The notes under the pieces are model-generated. The model saw only the letters and a list, made by a program, of their open reading frames with translations. It was not told where the DNA came from and searched no databases. A stretch of DNA of 64,000 nt, taken from assembly GCA_947165505.1 (NCBI GenBank), contig CAMVAT010000001.1:62001-126000 (forward strand), written 5' to 3'. The position numbers and the translations under genes were made by a program. This document shows positions 55,686-63,024 of the stretch, piece after piece. Position 1 is the stretch's first letter; each line of letters starts with the position of its first letter. This DNA comes from an uncultured Prevotellaceae bacterium. GTDB taxonomy: Bacteria; Bacteroidota; Bacteroidia; Bacteroidales; Bacteroidaceae.

Positions 55686-55689
55686 AAGG

Positions 55690-55863
55690 ATGTTTTTTGT
55701 TGTCTTTGCATTGCTAATCAACAGGATGCCCCGACTGGCAGAAGAGACAAAGACCCGAAAGGCAGTGCAGGCTATACTTATTACCACATACGGACTGAAA
55801 CAGAACGAGTATTCAGACATCGTGCAATCTGTGGTTACGATGAACGACCTGTTTTTAGAGTGA
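55690..55863 (+). pseudogene. C-terminal fragment of a Bacteroidetes ATP-binding protein
   Basis: A 57-codon frame with internal segment MPRLAEETKTRKAVQAILIT, then TYGLKQNEYSDIVQSVVTMN and DLFLE. The R-K-A-.-....T-T-Y-G-.-K-.-N-.-Y-S ... DLF pattern is like the C-terminal end of PF01637-type ATPases with a nuclease-like tail. No upstream catalytic part remains. It is on the opposite strand to the fragments at 55111-55390, so at least two decayed genes are present here. Confidence 0.45.
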
Positions 55864-56291
55864 GACTCGTCAGGTTTACGACCAGTTTTTCGTCTTATGG
55901 CCGATTAAGAATTTCTAATCCAACTTTCGCAAGTGCTCTATGTCTTCGCAGTTAAAGTAGCTAAGTAGTTATCGCTCCGCTCGTCCTTCGGACAGTAGTG
56001 AAGCCATTACTTCTATAGGCTGCATCCTATAGTCTGTTGTCTGCCACCAGACATTTAGTTTAACTACATAACTACAGACAACTTAACTACTTCAAAAAGT
56101 TGAATAATATCGTTATAGAACAAGGTTTTCTCTGTTTTTTCATAAAAATATGATTTCCGCGAATAGCTAATAGCGGCCCACTAATCTTTCGCATACTGTA
56201 TCACTGAGCTGCGGTGAACGACATGGATTGTACGCAATTTGCACTTTTCTCACCTTGGCTTACAGGGCATGTCTATTGCTTATTATTTGTT
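55864..56291. other. Gene-free region between decayed ATPases and the RiPP locus
   Basis: No supported gene. It holds a hairpin CTATAGG/CCTATAG (56013-56032) and complementary AAGTAG...TAACTAC words (about 55953-56095) that could pair over 140 bp. AT content rises to the right, marking the edge of the probably acquired segment. Confidence 0.45.
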
Positions 56292-57047
56292 TTAAAGGTC
56301 AATGCTATTTGGTGTCTGATAGACACAATGATTAAAGATAAGATTGGCATTACAACCACCTAAAGAACGAACATTATCAATTTGATTCTTTATGTATGAG
56401 ATAGTGTCCATGTCCTTGTAATAAACTCGGTTTATGGGTGCATCTGTTCCAAATAAAACTTTTTCCATTAGACCTCCATTCAAAATTTTATGTAAATCGC
56501 ACATTGGCATAAACGCGGTGTCAACGAAAGCATTTGAACATTTATTCATTATTTCAATGGCTTCATCTACAGGCCGGCCATGAGCCAGCACAAATGTCAA
56601 GTCATTATTATTCTGAATAATTTCTGCAAACTTTCCTGCATGGCAATTTTCAAAATTTCCTGTATGCAATAGGACAGGAACTTTCAGCTTTTTAGCAACG
56701 CCCAAACCACGCTCCACCAATTTTTCATTATGCGCCCACTCTGGATGAGCCCCCCAATGCATTTTTATCCCCCTCCATCTGACTTTGCTGCGCAGCATAA
56801 AAGGCAGAGCGTATCTTCTCTTCATCATTTTGGGGGTAAGCCACAAGATGGGGCATATTCGATTTCCTCCGATTCCGATGAGTTCTCGCATTTCGCGAAC
56901 CACCACTTTGTAGAGTTCGGCGCAAGTTGAGGTGGAGGAAACAACAATTCCATCGACACCTGCTGCCATCTCTGAATACCACACTTCCCTTGGAGAGTGG
57001 TATCCATCAGTAAACCATCCAACATGTACATGATTGTCTATAATCAT
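56292..57047 (-). CDS. Amidohydrolase-family (Amidohydro_2-like) metal-dependent hydrolase
   Basis: A 251-residue TIM-barrel hydrolase with the metal ligands expected for the amidohydrolase superfamily: H6 and H8 in IDNHVHVG, K95/H97 in IKMHWG, H128 in LLHTG, H156 in LAHG and D202 in FGTDAP. No signal peptide, so cytoplasmic. Relatives hydrolyse or decarboxylate small cyclic or aromatic acids; the substrate is unknown. It is last in the minus-strand series after the maturase, the cysteine peptide and the FlbD-like protein, 80 bp from the latter. A role as a peptide-tailoring or self-protection enzyme is inference. Confidence 0.75.
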   Translation of the reverse strand: MIIDNHVHVGWFTDGYHSPREVWYSEMAAGVDGIVVSSTSTCAELYKVVVREMRELIGIGGNRICPILWLTPKMMKRRYALPFMLRSKVRWRGIKMHWGAHPEWAHNEKLVERGLGVAKKLKVPVLLHTGNFENCHAGKFAEIIQNNNDLTFVLAHGRPVDEAIEIMNKCSNAFVDTAFMPMCDLHKILNGGLMEKVLFGTDAPINRVYYKDMDTISYIKNQIDNVRSLGGCNANLIFNHCVYQTPNSIDL

Positions 57048-57127
57048 TTTACACGTACTAGTAAAAATAAAAGGAAGATAACGCTATCAATTTCCCGAAT
57101 GGAATAACCCCCATGAATATACAGAAG

Positions 57128-57337
57128 CTAAATCATCTCACTGTTTTTATCATTTATTATTTTTTTAATTTGAGAAATTGTTTCTTTTACGCGGACAGTT
57201 ATAACTTCTTCATTACCTTTCCAATGCAATAATGCTGGAGTATCTTCGTCTTGAAAACCCCATTCTACAGAATTTGGAACTAATATTGTCCTTCCCGTTT
57301 TGTAGTCATGTAACTTAATTTGTATAATTTGTGCCAT
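57128..57337 (-). CDS. Small FlbD-like protein of the candidate RiPP locus
   Basis: A 69-residue cytoplasmic protein. The pattern IIQIKLHDYKTGRTILVPNS followed by EVITVRVKETISQIKKIIN resembles the small beta-rich fold of FlbD-like proteins (tPDTvItL.nG.k..VkEsv.eVi). There are no cysteines and no membrane segment. It sits between the cysteine-rich peptide and the amidohydrolase, so it may be a binding or chaperone protein for the peptide; that is inference. Function not known. Confidence 0.6.
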   Translation of the reverse strand: MAQIIQIKLHDYKTGRTILVPNSVEWGFQDEDTPALLHWKGNEEVITVRVKETISQIKKIINDKNSEMI

Positions 57338-57448
57338 AAAAGTAAATTTCTTTTAAATCTGTATAAAAAAATGCCATTTCATCATTTTTCTTTTTGCAAT
57401 GTGCTGTACAGGTTTCGTTTATAAGAAAGCGTTCTAAACGTTAGTAAT

Positions 57449-57478
57449 TCTACGCCAGTCTTATTTAACTGGCGTAGA
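57449..57478. other. Perfect 11-bp hairpin downstream of the precursor peptide gene
   Basis: TCTACGCCAGT (57449-57459) / ACTGGCGTAGA (57468-57478), 8-nt loop. No T-run follows on the minus strand, so it looks more like an mRNA-stabilising or partial-attenuation structure than a full terminator. It would favour high expression of the upstream precursor relative to the downstream genes. Confidence 0.65.
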
Positions 57479-57537
57479 TCAAAGAATGGTAAAGGATGGA
57501 AATCTAACACCATTTAACCTTAAACCGTCAACATAGC

Positions 57538-57690
57538 TTACTGGCTTCTTTCACAAACACTGCATCCATCTTCACCATGGTTAGCGAAAATTGCACATTG
57601 TTTTCCACGATTCTTAGTAGGGCATCCTGCGGCATAAGAACCAGCTACTTGGTTTTTTGCGACCAATTCCACTTTTTTGTACTTTTTCAT
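57538..57690 (-). CDS. Candidate RiPP precursor peptide with four cysteines
   Basis: A 50-residue peptide. The leader MKKYKKVELVAKNQVAGSYA is lysine-rich; the probable core is CPTKNRGKQCAIFANHG then EDGCSVCERSQ, with cysteines at 23, 32, 43 and 46. GSYAAG before Cys23 resembles a small-residue protease cleavage site. It lies 53 bp downstream of a PqqD-radical SAM-SPASM maturase gene, the standard context of a modified peptide substrate. There is no signal peptide and no transporter nearby. I cannot place it in a named peptide family; a small stand-alone metal-binding protein is the main alternative. Confidence 0.7.
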   Translation of the reverse strand: MKKYKKVELVAKNQVAGSYAAGCPTKNRGKQCAIFANHGEDGCSVCERSQ

Positions 57691-57743
57691 TGGTTATAAA
57701 AATATAAATTTAGCCTACCTCCTTTTTAGCGAATCGGCATTTT

Positions 57744-59240
57744 CTATTTATTGGTATTATCTTCAAAATAAAGAGATTTCAATAAGCCTTTAGAATGATA
57801 CTCTTCAACAAGACTCTTTAAAAGGAATGCTTCATCACAAAATGCTTTACTTATTTTGAACATGTTTCCATCATTCTCATTAAAATTTCTTACAAGGCAA
57901 CGAGAACAAAAATCAAATGCCTCACACTCTAAACATTGTGGGAATGATGATTCTTTTATCTTTCTTAATTCTTTTATCTTTTCACTGTTTTCCCATATCT
58001 CCTTAAGGGATTGCTTATAAACATTACCTAAGATATATCCTTGCCAACCAGCACAAGGATACACATCTCCATTTGCGGTAATACAACAATTATCATATCC
58101 GACCCCACATAGAGGCTGATTCTTAAACGCCTCAAAATCTAAAAGCATTTCCTCTGACTTAGGAATCTGTTTTAATGTGCCATTTCGATAATCAACATCA
58201 TATTCAATAATGCTTCTCAACAAGGCTTCCGTTTCCTCAATTGAAAGACGTTGTTCTAGATTGTCGGTGGAAAAATCAGAACGTGCCATCATTATATAAT
58301 CTGTTTGTACTCTAATATCGCGCTTTCTAGCATACTCTATAACTCCTAAATATGAATCTTTATTTGTCTTCATTATAGGACAAGAAATCTGAACTGGAAT
58401 GTCTGCTTTAATCAGTTTATCTATGGCCATTTTTGTTTTCTCACAAGAACCGCTTACTGTTGTTATTTTATCGTGTACTGCAGGTTCAATAGAATAAAGA
58501 GATGTTTGCACAATAGACAAATTAGCGGCTTTTAGGATTGGAATATGCTCGTCTTTCAAAGAAATCAGATTAGACAAGACACTTATTCGTAAATCTTTTA
58601 TTCTACAATACTTTATTATTTCCATTAAGTCTTTGTGCATAAATGCTTCTCCACCACTTAAAGTAATATGAATTCCACCCATCCGGGCAAACTCATCGAT
58701 AAGACTAAATACTTTTTGTTTGGGCATATCGAAACCATTATTCTTTTTTTCATTAGGAATGTAACAGTGAATACATCGTTCATTACATTTGCTTGACAGC
58801 TCAAATTGTAGTGATGAAATTTTTGGACTACCTTGTATCTCTTCTAAAAAGAAATCCTGTGTACTCATTCCTATTTTTTGTGATGTCTCCTGGAAATACA
58901 TACTCGTAAGTGTTTTAGGATTATTCTTTTTGTAAGAAAAATCTAAATCTTTTTCATCTATTTCTTGGATAGTTTCACCTATAATCACAAAACGATGTTT
59001 TTCGAGATCTTTGATAAAATCAATAAAGTCTTTCTCAAGCTCATCTCTTGACACCCCTTCAAAAACGGTTAAAAGATGATTGATTATAACTTCCACATCT
59101 TTTGCTTCTCTACCTATTTCTCGCAAAAAATCTGCACCAGTAGAATTGTACACGCGATCAAACTGGGTAAGCTGATTTGTTACATAACCATAACGTTCTG
59201 TATTTCTAATGAAAGTATTCTTCGATTGTCTTATATACAT
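57744..59240 (-). CDS. Radical SAM/SPASM peptide maturase with N-terminal PqqD-like domain
   Basis: A 498-residue peptide-modifying enzyme. Residues 1-90 look like a PqqD-type RiPP recognition element (winged helix-turn-helix with MYIRQSKNTFIRN at the start). The radical SAM core has the CxxxCxxC cluster C152/C156/C159 (CNERCIHCY), followed by LSGGEAF (194-200). The SPASM region has cysteines 378, 385/386, 396, 436, 439, 445, 448 and 468, enough for two auxiliary iron-sulfur clusters. Such enzymes install thioether or carbon-carbon crosslinks in peptides. The adjacent four-cysteine peptide is the likely substrate. AT-rich, unlike the GC-rich flanks. Confidence 0.9.
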   Translation of the reverse strand: MYIRQSKNTFIRNTERYGYVTNQLTQFDRVYNSTGADFLREIGREAKDVEVIINHLLTVFEGVSRDELEKDFIDFIKDLEKHRFVIIGETIQEIDEKDLDFSYKKNNPKTLTSMYFQETSQKIGMSTQDFFLEEIQGSPKISSLQFELSSKCNERCIHCYIPNEKKNNGFDMPKQKVFSLIDEFARMGGIHITLSGGEAFMHKDLMEIIKYCRIKDLRISVLSNLISLKDEHIPILKAANLSIVQTSLYSIEPAVHDKITTVSGSCEKTKMAIDKLIKADIPVQISCPIMKTNKDSYLGVIEYARKRDIRVQTDYIMMARSDFSTDNLEQRLSIEETEALLRSIIEYDVDYRNGTLKQIPKSEEMLLDFEAFKNQPLCGVGYDNCCITANGDVYPCAGWQGYILGNVYKQSLKEIWENSEKIKELRKIKESSFPQCLECEAFDFCSRCLVRNFNENDGNMFKISKAFCDEAFLLKSLVEEYHSKGLLKSLYFEDNTNK

Positions 59241-59295
59241 ATCTTTTATTGTTAATGTTTTTTACTGGTAGTTTAAAGATTGAGGAATGGCGTCG

Positions 59296-59556
59296 CTACT
59301 CCTTCTGTCCTATTTTAAAAGAATAAAACTCATTTGATTGTTTTTCGAAAAGAGGTACGAATTCAGATTCGGTAATACATTCTGTTTTTATTATTTCTTT
59401 AACCCCACTTATTTCCCCCAAATATCTAAGCGCAACGATACTTGGGTCGGAAGACCCTTCCATCGCCACAAGAATTTCCAAAGAACGAGGAGCTTTTCCT
59501 CTTTCTGTTAACTCGACTGTAACTTTGTAAAAATACATACGTAATAAAACTAACAT
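59296..59556 (-). CDS. Small protein of unknown function at the head of the RiPP locus
   Basis: About 86 residues, with possible starts at 59556 (MLVLLRMYFYK) or 59538 (MYFYK). The segment YKVTVELTERGKAPRSLEIL and the ending EFYSFKIGQKE suggest a small alpha/beta or beta-rich cytoplasmic fold with no cysteines. I do not recognise a family. It lies 55 bp upstream of the maturase gene on the same strand, so it is probably cotranscribed. The reading frame stays open to 59703, but that extra segment looks like non-coding leader. Confidence 0.5.
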   Translation of the reverse strand: MLVLLRMYFYKVTVELTERGKAPRSLEILVAMEGSSDPSIVALRYLGEISGVKEIIKTECITESEFVPLFEKQSNEFYSFKIGQKE

Positions 59557-60083
59557 TATGCCTACGTCCTTTTTTGTTAGCCCCGAGTACGGACACCAAT
59601 GGTTGAATCGATTCGGCTTTCTATTCGCTTCATGACAACGAGAATTGCATACTAAGGTGGGCTTATTTAATGAGATGTTCTTATCTCGCCCCACACACAA
59701 CAACAGAGGTGTGAGCCTTCAGACATTCCTTATCCGAAGGTTCTGGAAATACCGTGAAAGAAAGAATGAAAATCAGCTCACACCTGTAGGGATATATATG
59801 CGAGTTGGCCATGACTTGGCATGACAGCACAATATATACACGCTACAGGAGAAGCAGCGTTCAGACTTTTACCCCTTTCTTAGTGAATTTTCCAGATTCT
59901 CGGATGGGTTCAAGCTTATAGCTCTTCTCGATGTCGGCCGTCTTTATTCAAGACGACTGTGCAAAGATAAGAGTTTTTTCTGAAAATGACTTCATTGTGA
60001 GCTGATTTTTTTCGTTATTATTGTTGTTGGCGCACACAGCACAGATGATTATCTCTTAGCGCGCGTGTGTTGGTGCAAAAATA
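59557..60083. other. Long non-coding leader region upstream of the RiPP locus
   Basis: Two -7 boxes lie on the minus strand: TATCTTTG (59969-59962) and TATTTTTG (60083-60076). A long-range hairpin has perfect arms AGGTGTGAGC (59707-59716) / GCTCACACCT (59781-59790), and a smaller one is GAGAT/ATCTC (59674-59689). A frame without a start (59950 down to about 59857) ends KFTKKGVKV and may be a gene remnant. No tRNA or known riboswitch was recognised. Confidence 0.5.
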
Positions 60084-60150
60084 ACGGAAAATGACGGACA
60101 ATGCAAGAAATCAACTGAAAAAACGACAAAGATGGATGAGATGGACGGTG

Positions 60151-60702
60151 TCATCCGCCGACGGATACTTCACTGACACCTCCCTCGATGCCACCGGTGT
60201 AGGAGCCGATGTCGTGGCCGTCGCGTATCAGACGCTTGGCGATGAAGGGTTGACCAACCAACACCATGGGCACTTCGAGCAAGTCGGACACGAGCAACTT
60301 ACCGCCACTGACGGATTCGACACGGCAACGGCCATCGTCGGACACACGCATCACCACACGCCGCCGGGGCGGATAGCTGACGGTGACGACGGTGCCAACG
60401 GGCAAATCAACGGGAAAGACGGCACTGTTCTCGGCATCAATGACCGAGTTGCTGTCTTCGGTGCAACGGCAGAGCAGGCGCCAACTGCCATAGCCTAAGT
60501 AGCGGGCGACGACCTGAAGTGTGGACTCAGTGGGCTTTACCTCGGACAGGAGGCCGAACAGCCGCTTGAGGGTGTTCACGCCGATACGCTCGCCCGTCCG
60601 CTGTTCGATGTCTAAGGCGAGAGCGTCGAACTGTGAGGGGCGCGAGAGGTCGCACCCGATGCGCTCACGGATGAGTTTTTGGATATAGGGTGAAAGTGTC
60701 AT
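60151..60702 (-). CDS. Protein of unknown function coupled to the Ser/Thr kinase
   Basis: A 183-residue protein. The N-terminus (about 1-75) looks like a helical DNA-binding or adaptor domain: TLSPYIQKLIRERIGCDL then GVNTLKRLFGLLSEV. The C-terminal half is beta-strand-rich with a PPRRRVVMRVSDDGRCRVES stretch. No signal peptide or transmembrane helix. Its ATG overlaps the kinase stop by four bases (ATGA), so the two are translationally coupled and it is probably a kinase substrate, regulator or effector (inference). I do not recognise a named family. Confidence 0.65.
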   Translation of the reverse strand: MTLSPYIQKLIRERIGCDLSRPSQFDALALDIEQRTGERIGVNTLKRLFGLLSEVKPTESTLQVVARYLGYGSWRLLCRCTEDSNSVIDAENSAVFPVDLPVGTVVTVSYPPRRRVVMRVSDDGRCRVESVSGGKLLVSDLLEVPMVLVGQPFIAKRLIRDGHDIGSYTGGIEGGVSEVSVGG

Positions 60703-62075
60703 GGTTGCACGATATGGTCGTTATGTTTCTGATTGAGTCGGTAATGGTCGATATTTGCTTGAAAGAGCGAATCAATACGCCTCATCTGTTGGTAGAGATA
60801 ATTGTCGCACGGGTTGTAGGGCTTGGGGTTGCCTGTGTAGTTCATCCAATGGATGCGCATCCAGAATGGGGCTTTTCTCCTGCCATAGTCCAATGCAGCG
60901 TTTTTCATAGGCTCATAGGCCGCACGGTATGCCTCTATGCCTCCTAGTTGAAAAGGTTTCTGCGCATCAGACACAAACTGTATGAGTTTGGTCAATATCG
61001 AGTCGGTAGTGGGTTGGAACAAGGCCAACTCACGCATCTGACGGGCGCGGAAACCTGTCTTGGGTATGACATGAGGGTCGATGGTGTCGAACGTTGTGGC
61101 TGTGGCATCGTCGATAGAGATGACGGGGTGAGGGGATGCTTCGGTGGTGACGACGGGCTGAGGGGCAGCATCATTGGTGACAGGGGACCCTGTGTCCGCA
61201 TCTGATGCGACTTCGCCAACTGCACCAGACAGAGCGACACTGCGCTCAACCGCCGTATCGTTGACAGCCATGCCTGATGGTGGCGGTAAGGCCTGCTCTT
61301 CTACCGCCGGGGATTTGCCGCTCCATGCCCACCATGCCCAACCTCCCAGCAACAGGAGGAGCATTGCGGCTGCCAGGGGCCACCACCGACGTGGTTTTAG
61401 CAGAGCCGCAGACAGCTGGTCGATGCTCTGATACCTCTCCGCTGCATCGGCACGACGACAACGGGCAGTCACCGACTTTCTGGCGATACCCAGCTCATCA
61501 AAAATGACACCTAAAGAATAAATGTCACTGGCGGGGGTCTTCACCGGGTCAGGGGCCGTGTAGTGCGGCGTGCCGCCTGTGGTGAAGGGGTAGCTGTCTT
61601 GATAGGCATACCCCAAGTCGATGAGCTTGACGTGACCACCTATGCGCGTCATCAAGATGTTGTCGGGCTTGAGGTCTAAATGAAGCACCCCATGCTGATG
61701 AAGGTATGCTACGGCAGACAACAGTTCGTCGATCAACTGCCGTGCATGGTCTTTCCGTGCGAAATAGCCGGGATGGAGCGACTCCCATTCGTTGAGCGTG
61801 ACCCCATCGACATAGTCCATGAGGAAATAATCGTCGTGCCACTCCAGATAACGTGGAATATTGGGATGCTGCAAAACACAGCCCAGCTCAAACTCCTTTT
61901 CCAATGCCTGAAGGTATCGCTCATCGGCCGCATATTCGGGAAGCAGTTGCTTGCGCACCACCAAGCGTCCACGCTGTCGGACCAGCGTACACGTACACAT
62001 CCCCCCGCTCGCCAAAAAAGAGTCGTGCGGCTGGGCGGTGGCATCATGAGGCGTTATGACAGATTCTTCAGGCAT
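60699..62075 (-). CDS. Membrane-anchored Hanks-type Ser/Thr protein kinase
   Basis: A 458-residue kinase. The N-lobe has an atypical glycine loop (LASGGMCTCTLV) and lysine K42 (VVRKQLL). The catalytic loop is HLDLKPDN (D134), the metal motif is DLG (153-155) instead of DFG, and the activation segment ends GTPHYTAPD. A transmembrane helix (about 231-251) separates it from an extracytoplasmic region (about 255-458) with a Thr/Asp/Pro-rich linker and a helical end. This is a sensor-kinase arrangement like PknB, but without PASTA domains. It is first in an operon with the 183-residue protein and has a canonical promoter. Confidence 0.88.
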   Translation of the reverse strand: MPEESVITPHDATAQPHDSFLASGGMCTCTLVRQRGRLVVRKQLLPEYAADERYLQALEKEFELGCVLQHPNIPRYLEWHDDYFLMDYVDGVTLNEWESLHPGYFARKDHARQLIDELLSAVAYLHQHGVLHLDLKPDNILMTRIGGHVKLIDLGYAYQDSYPFTTGGTPHYTAPDPVKTPASDIYSLGVIFDELGIARKSVTARCRRADAAERYQSIDQLSAALLKPRRWWPLAAAMLLLLLGGWAWWAWSGKSPAVEEQALPPPSGMAVNDTAVERSVALSGAVGEVASDADTGSPVTNDAAPQPVVTTEASPHPVISIDDATATTFDTIDPHVIPKTGFRARQMRELALFQPTTDSILTKLIQFVSDAQKPFQLGGIEAYRAAYEPMKNAALDYGRRKAPFWMRIHWMNYTGNPKPYNPCDNYLYQQMRRIDSLFQANIDHYRLNQKHNDHIVQP

Positions 62076-62167
62076 GGTTTAGGCGGTTGCATTCTGGCTC
62101 TTCTACTGACAGGTCGCTCTCGCGGAAAGCAGCGGTCAGGCAACCATGTGGTGAGACGATTATCGGG

Positions 62168-62199
62168 CAAAGATAATCATTATTCCACTATCCTGCAAA
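62168..62199 (-). promoter_or_regulatory. Promoter of the kinase operon
   Basis: Minus strand TTTG (62199-62196), 20-bp spacer, TATCTTTG (62175-62168), about 92 bp before the kinase ATG. Confidence 0.8.
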
Positions 62200-62235
62200 T
62201 AAAAGACGAGATTTTAAAGAATGGCAAGTTTTTCG

Positions 62236-62490
62236 GGGCAGGGGACAGGGCACAGTGAGCCGACCCAACGACGTGCACTAAACGACCCGACGACCAAACG
62301 GATCAGACACACGCCCCCTACCCCCCTCTAACTTAGAGGGGGAATAAAGATGGCTGAGAACCTGGTGAGGGACGCTCATTTTGAACTTTGAACTTTATGA
62401 TTACCGAACTAATGTCCAAACTCCTAAACTCCTTAACTCCCAAACTCCCAAACTCCCAAATAGAACACTAAACACTCAACACTAAACGAA
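62236..62490. repeat. Repeat cluster between the kinase operon and rplQ
   Basis: Holds GGGGACAGGGCACAGTGAGC (a chimera of two palindrome families), CGACCCGACGACCAAACG words, a CCCCCTCTAACTTAGAGGGGG palindrome (about 62320-62341), GAACTTTGAACTT, repeated ACTCCCAAACTCCCAAACT and CACTAAACACTCAACACTAAAC. No gene is seen. Confidence 0.65.
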
Positions 62491-62526
62491 AAAAGAAATG
62501 CGAACCGAAAGGTTCGCATTTCTTTT
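62491..62526. terminator. Terminator downstream of rplQ
   Basis: Perfect 16-bp stem AAAAGAAATGCGAACC / GGTTCGCATTTCTTTT with a GAAA tetraloop, just after the rplQ stop. The A-run at its left end is the U-tract on the rplQ (minus) strand; it could also act in the other direction. Confidence 0.92.
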
Positions 62527-62532
62527 AGTATC

Positions 62533-63018
62533 TTACTCAGCCTTCTCCTCTGCTGCGGGAGCCTCGGCGGCTGCCTCAACGGGGGCTTCTGCCTTGGCAG
62601 AAGACTTGCGGCTACGGCGGGTCTTCTTAGCTGCCGACTTGGGAGCCTTCAGCATGTTCTCGTCGAAGTCAACCAGTTCGATGAAGCAGACAGAAGCGCC
62701 GTCGCCCTTGCGGGTGCCGAGCTTGATGATGCGGGTGTAGCCACCGGGGCGGTCGCCCACTTTCTCGGCCACGTTTTTAAACAGCTCGGTGACGGCATAC
62801 TTGTTCTGCAGGTAGCTGAACACCACACGACGCGAATTGGTGGTGTCTTCCTTCGAACGGGTGATGAGCGGCTCAACATACATTTTGAGCGCCTTCGCCT
62901 TGGCGAGAGTCGTAGTGATTCTTTTGTGCATGATCAGCGAGATGGCCATGTTCGCGAGCATCGCCTGACGGTGGTCTGCAGTACGACTCAGATGGTTGAA
63001 TTTCTTATTATGTCTCAT
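62533..63018 (-). CDS. rplQ: 50S ribosomal protein L17 with C-terminal extension
   Basis: Structural protein of the large ribosomal subunit. Residues 1-115 match L17 ([20 protein letters not shown] at the start). Residues about 120-161 form a Lys/Ser/Ala/Glu-rich tail ([10 protein letters not shown] then [17 protein letters not shown]), a low-complexity extension that is common in Bacteroidetes L17. It lies six bases after rpoA, as the last gene of the ribosomal-protein operon, and is followed by a strong terminator. Confidence 0.97.
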   Translation of the reverse strand: MRHNKKFNHLSRTADHRQAMLANMAISLIMHKRITTTLAKAKALKMYVEPLITRSKEDTTNSRRVVFSYLQNKYAVTELFKNVAEKVGDRPGGYTRIIKLGTRKGDGASVCFIELVDFDENMLKAPKSAAKKTRRSRKSSAKAEAPVEAAAEAPAAEEKAE

Positions 63019-63024
63019 TGTGAA

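Noticed and set aside
55665..55955. A 96-codon plus-strand frame starting with TTG
   Set aside because: A different frame of the same DNA (55690-55863) gives a recognisable ATPase C-terminus; this one does not.
59557..59703. N-terminal extension of the small protein at the head of the RiPP locus
   Set aside because: The added segment has odd composition, overlaps the structured leader (GAGAT/ATCTC stem), and plausible ATG starts occur at 59556 and 59538.
59700..59800. Group II intron or tmRNA suggested by the AGGTGTGAGC stem
   Set aside because: No domain V-like hairpin, GTGYG boundary, tRNA-like end or CCA was found.
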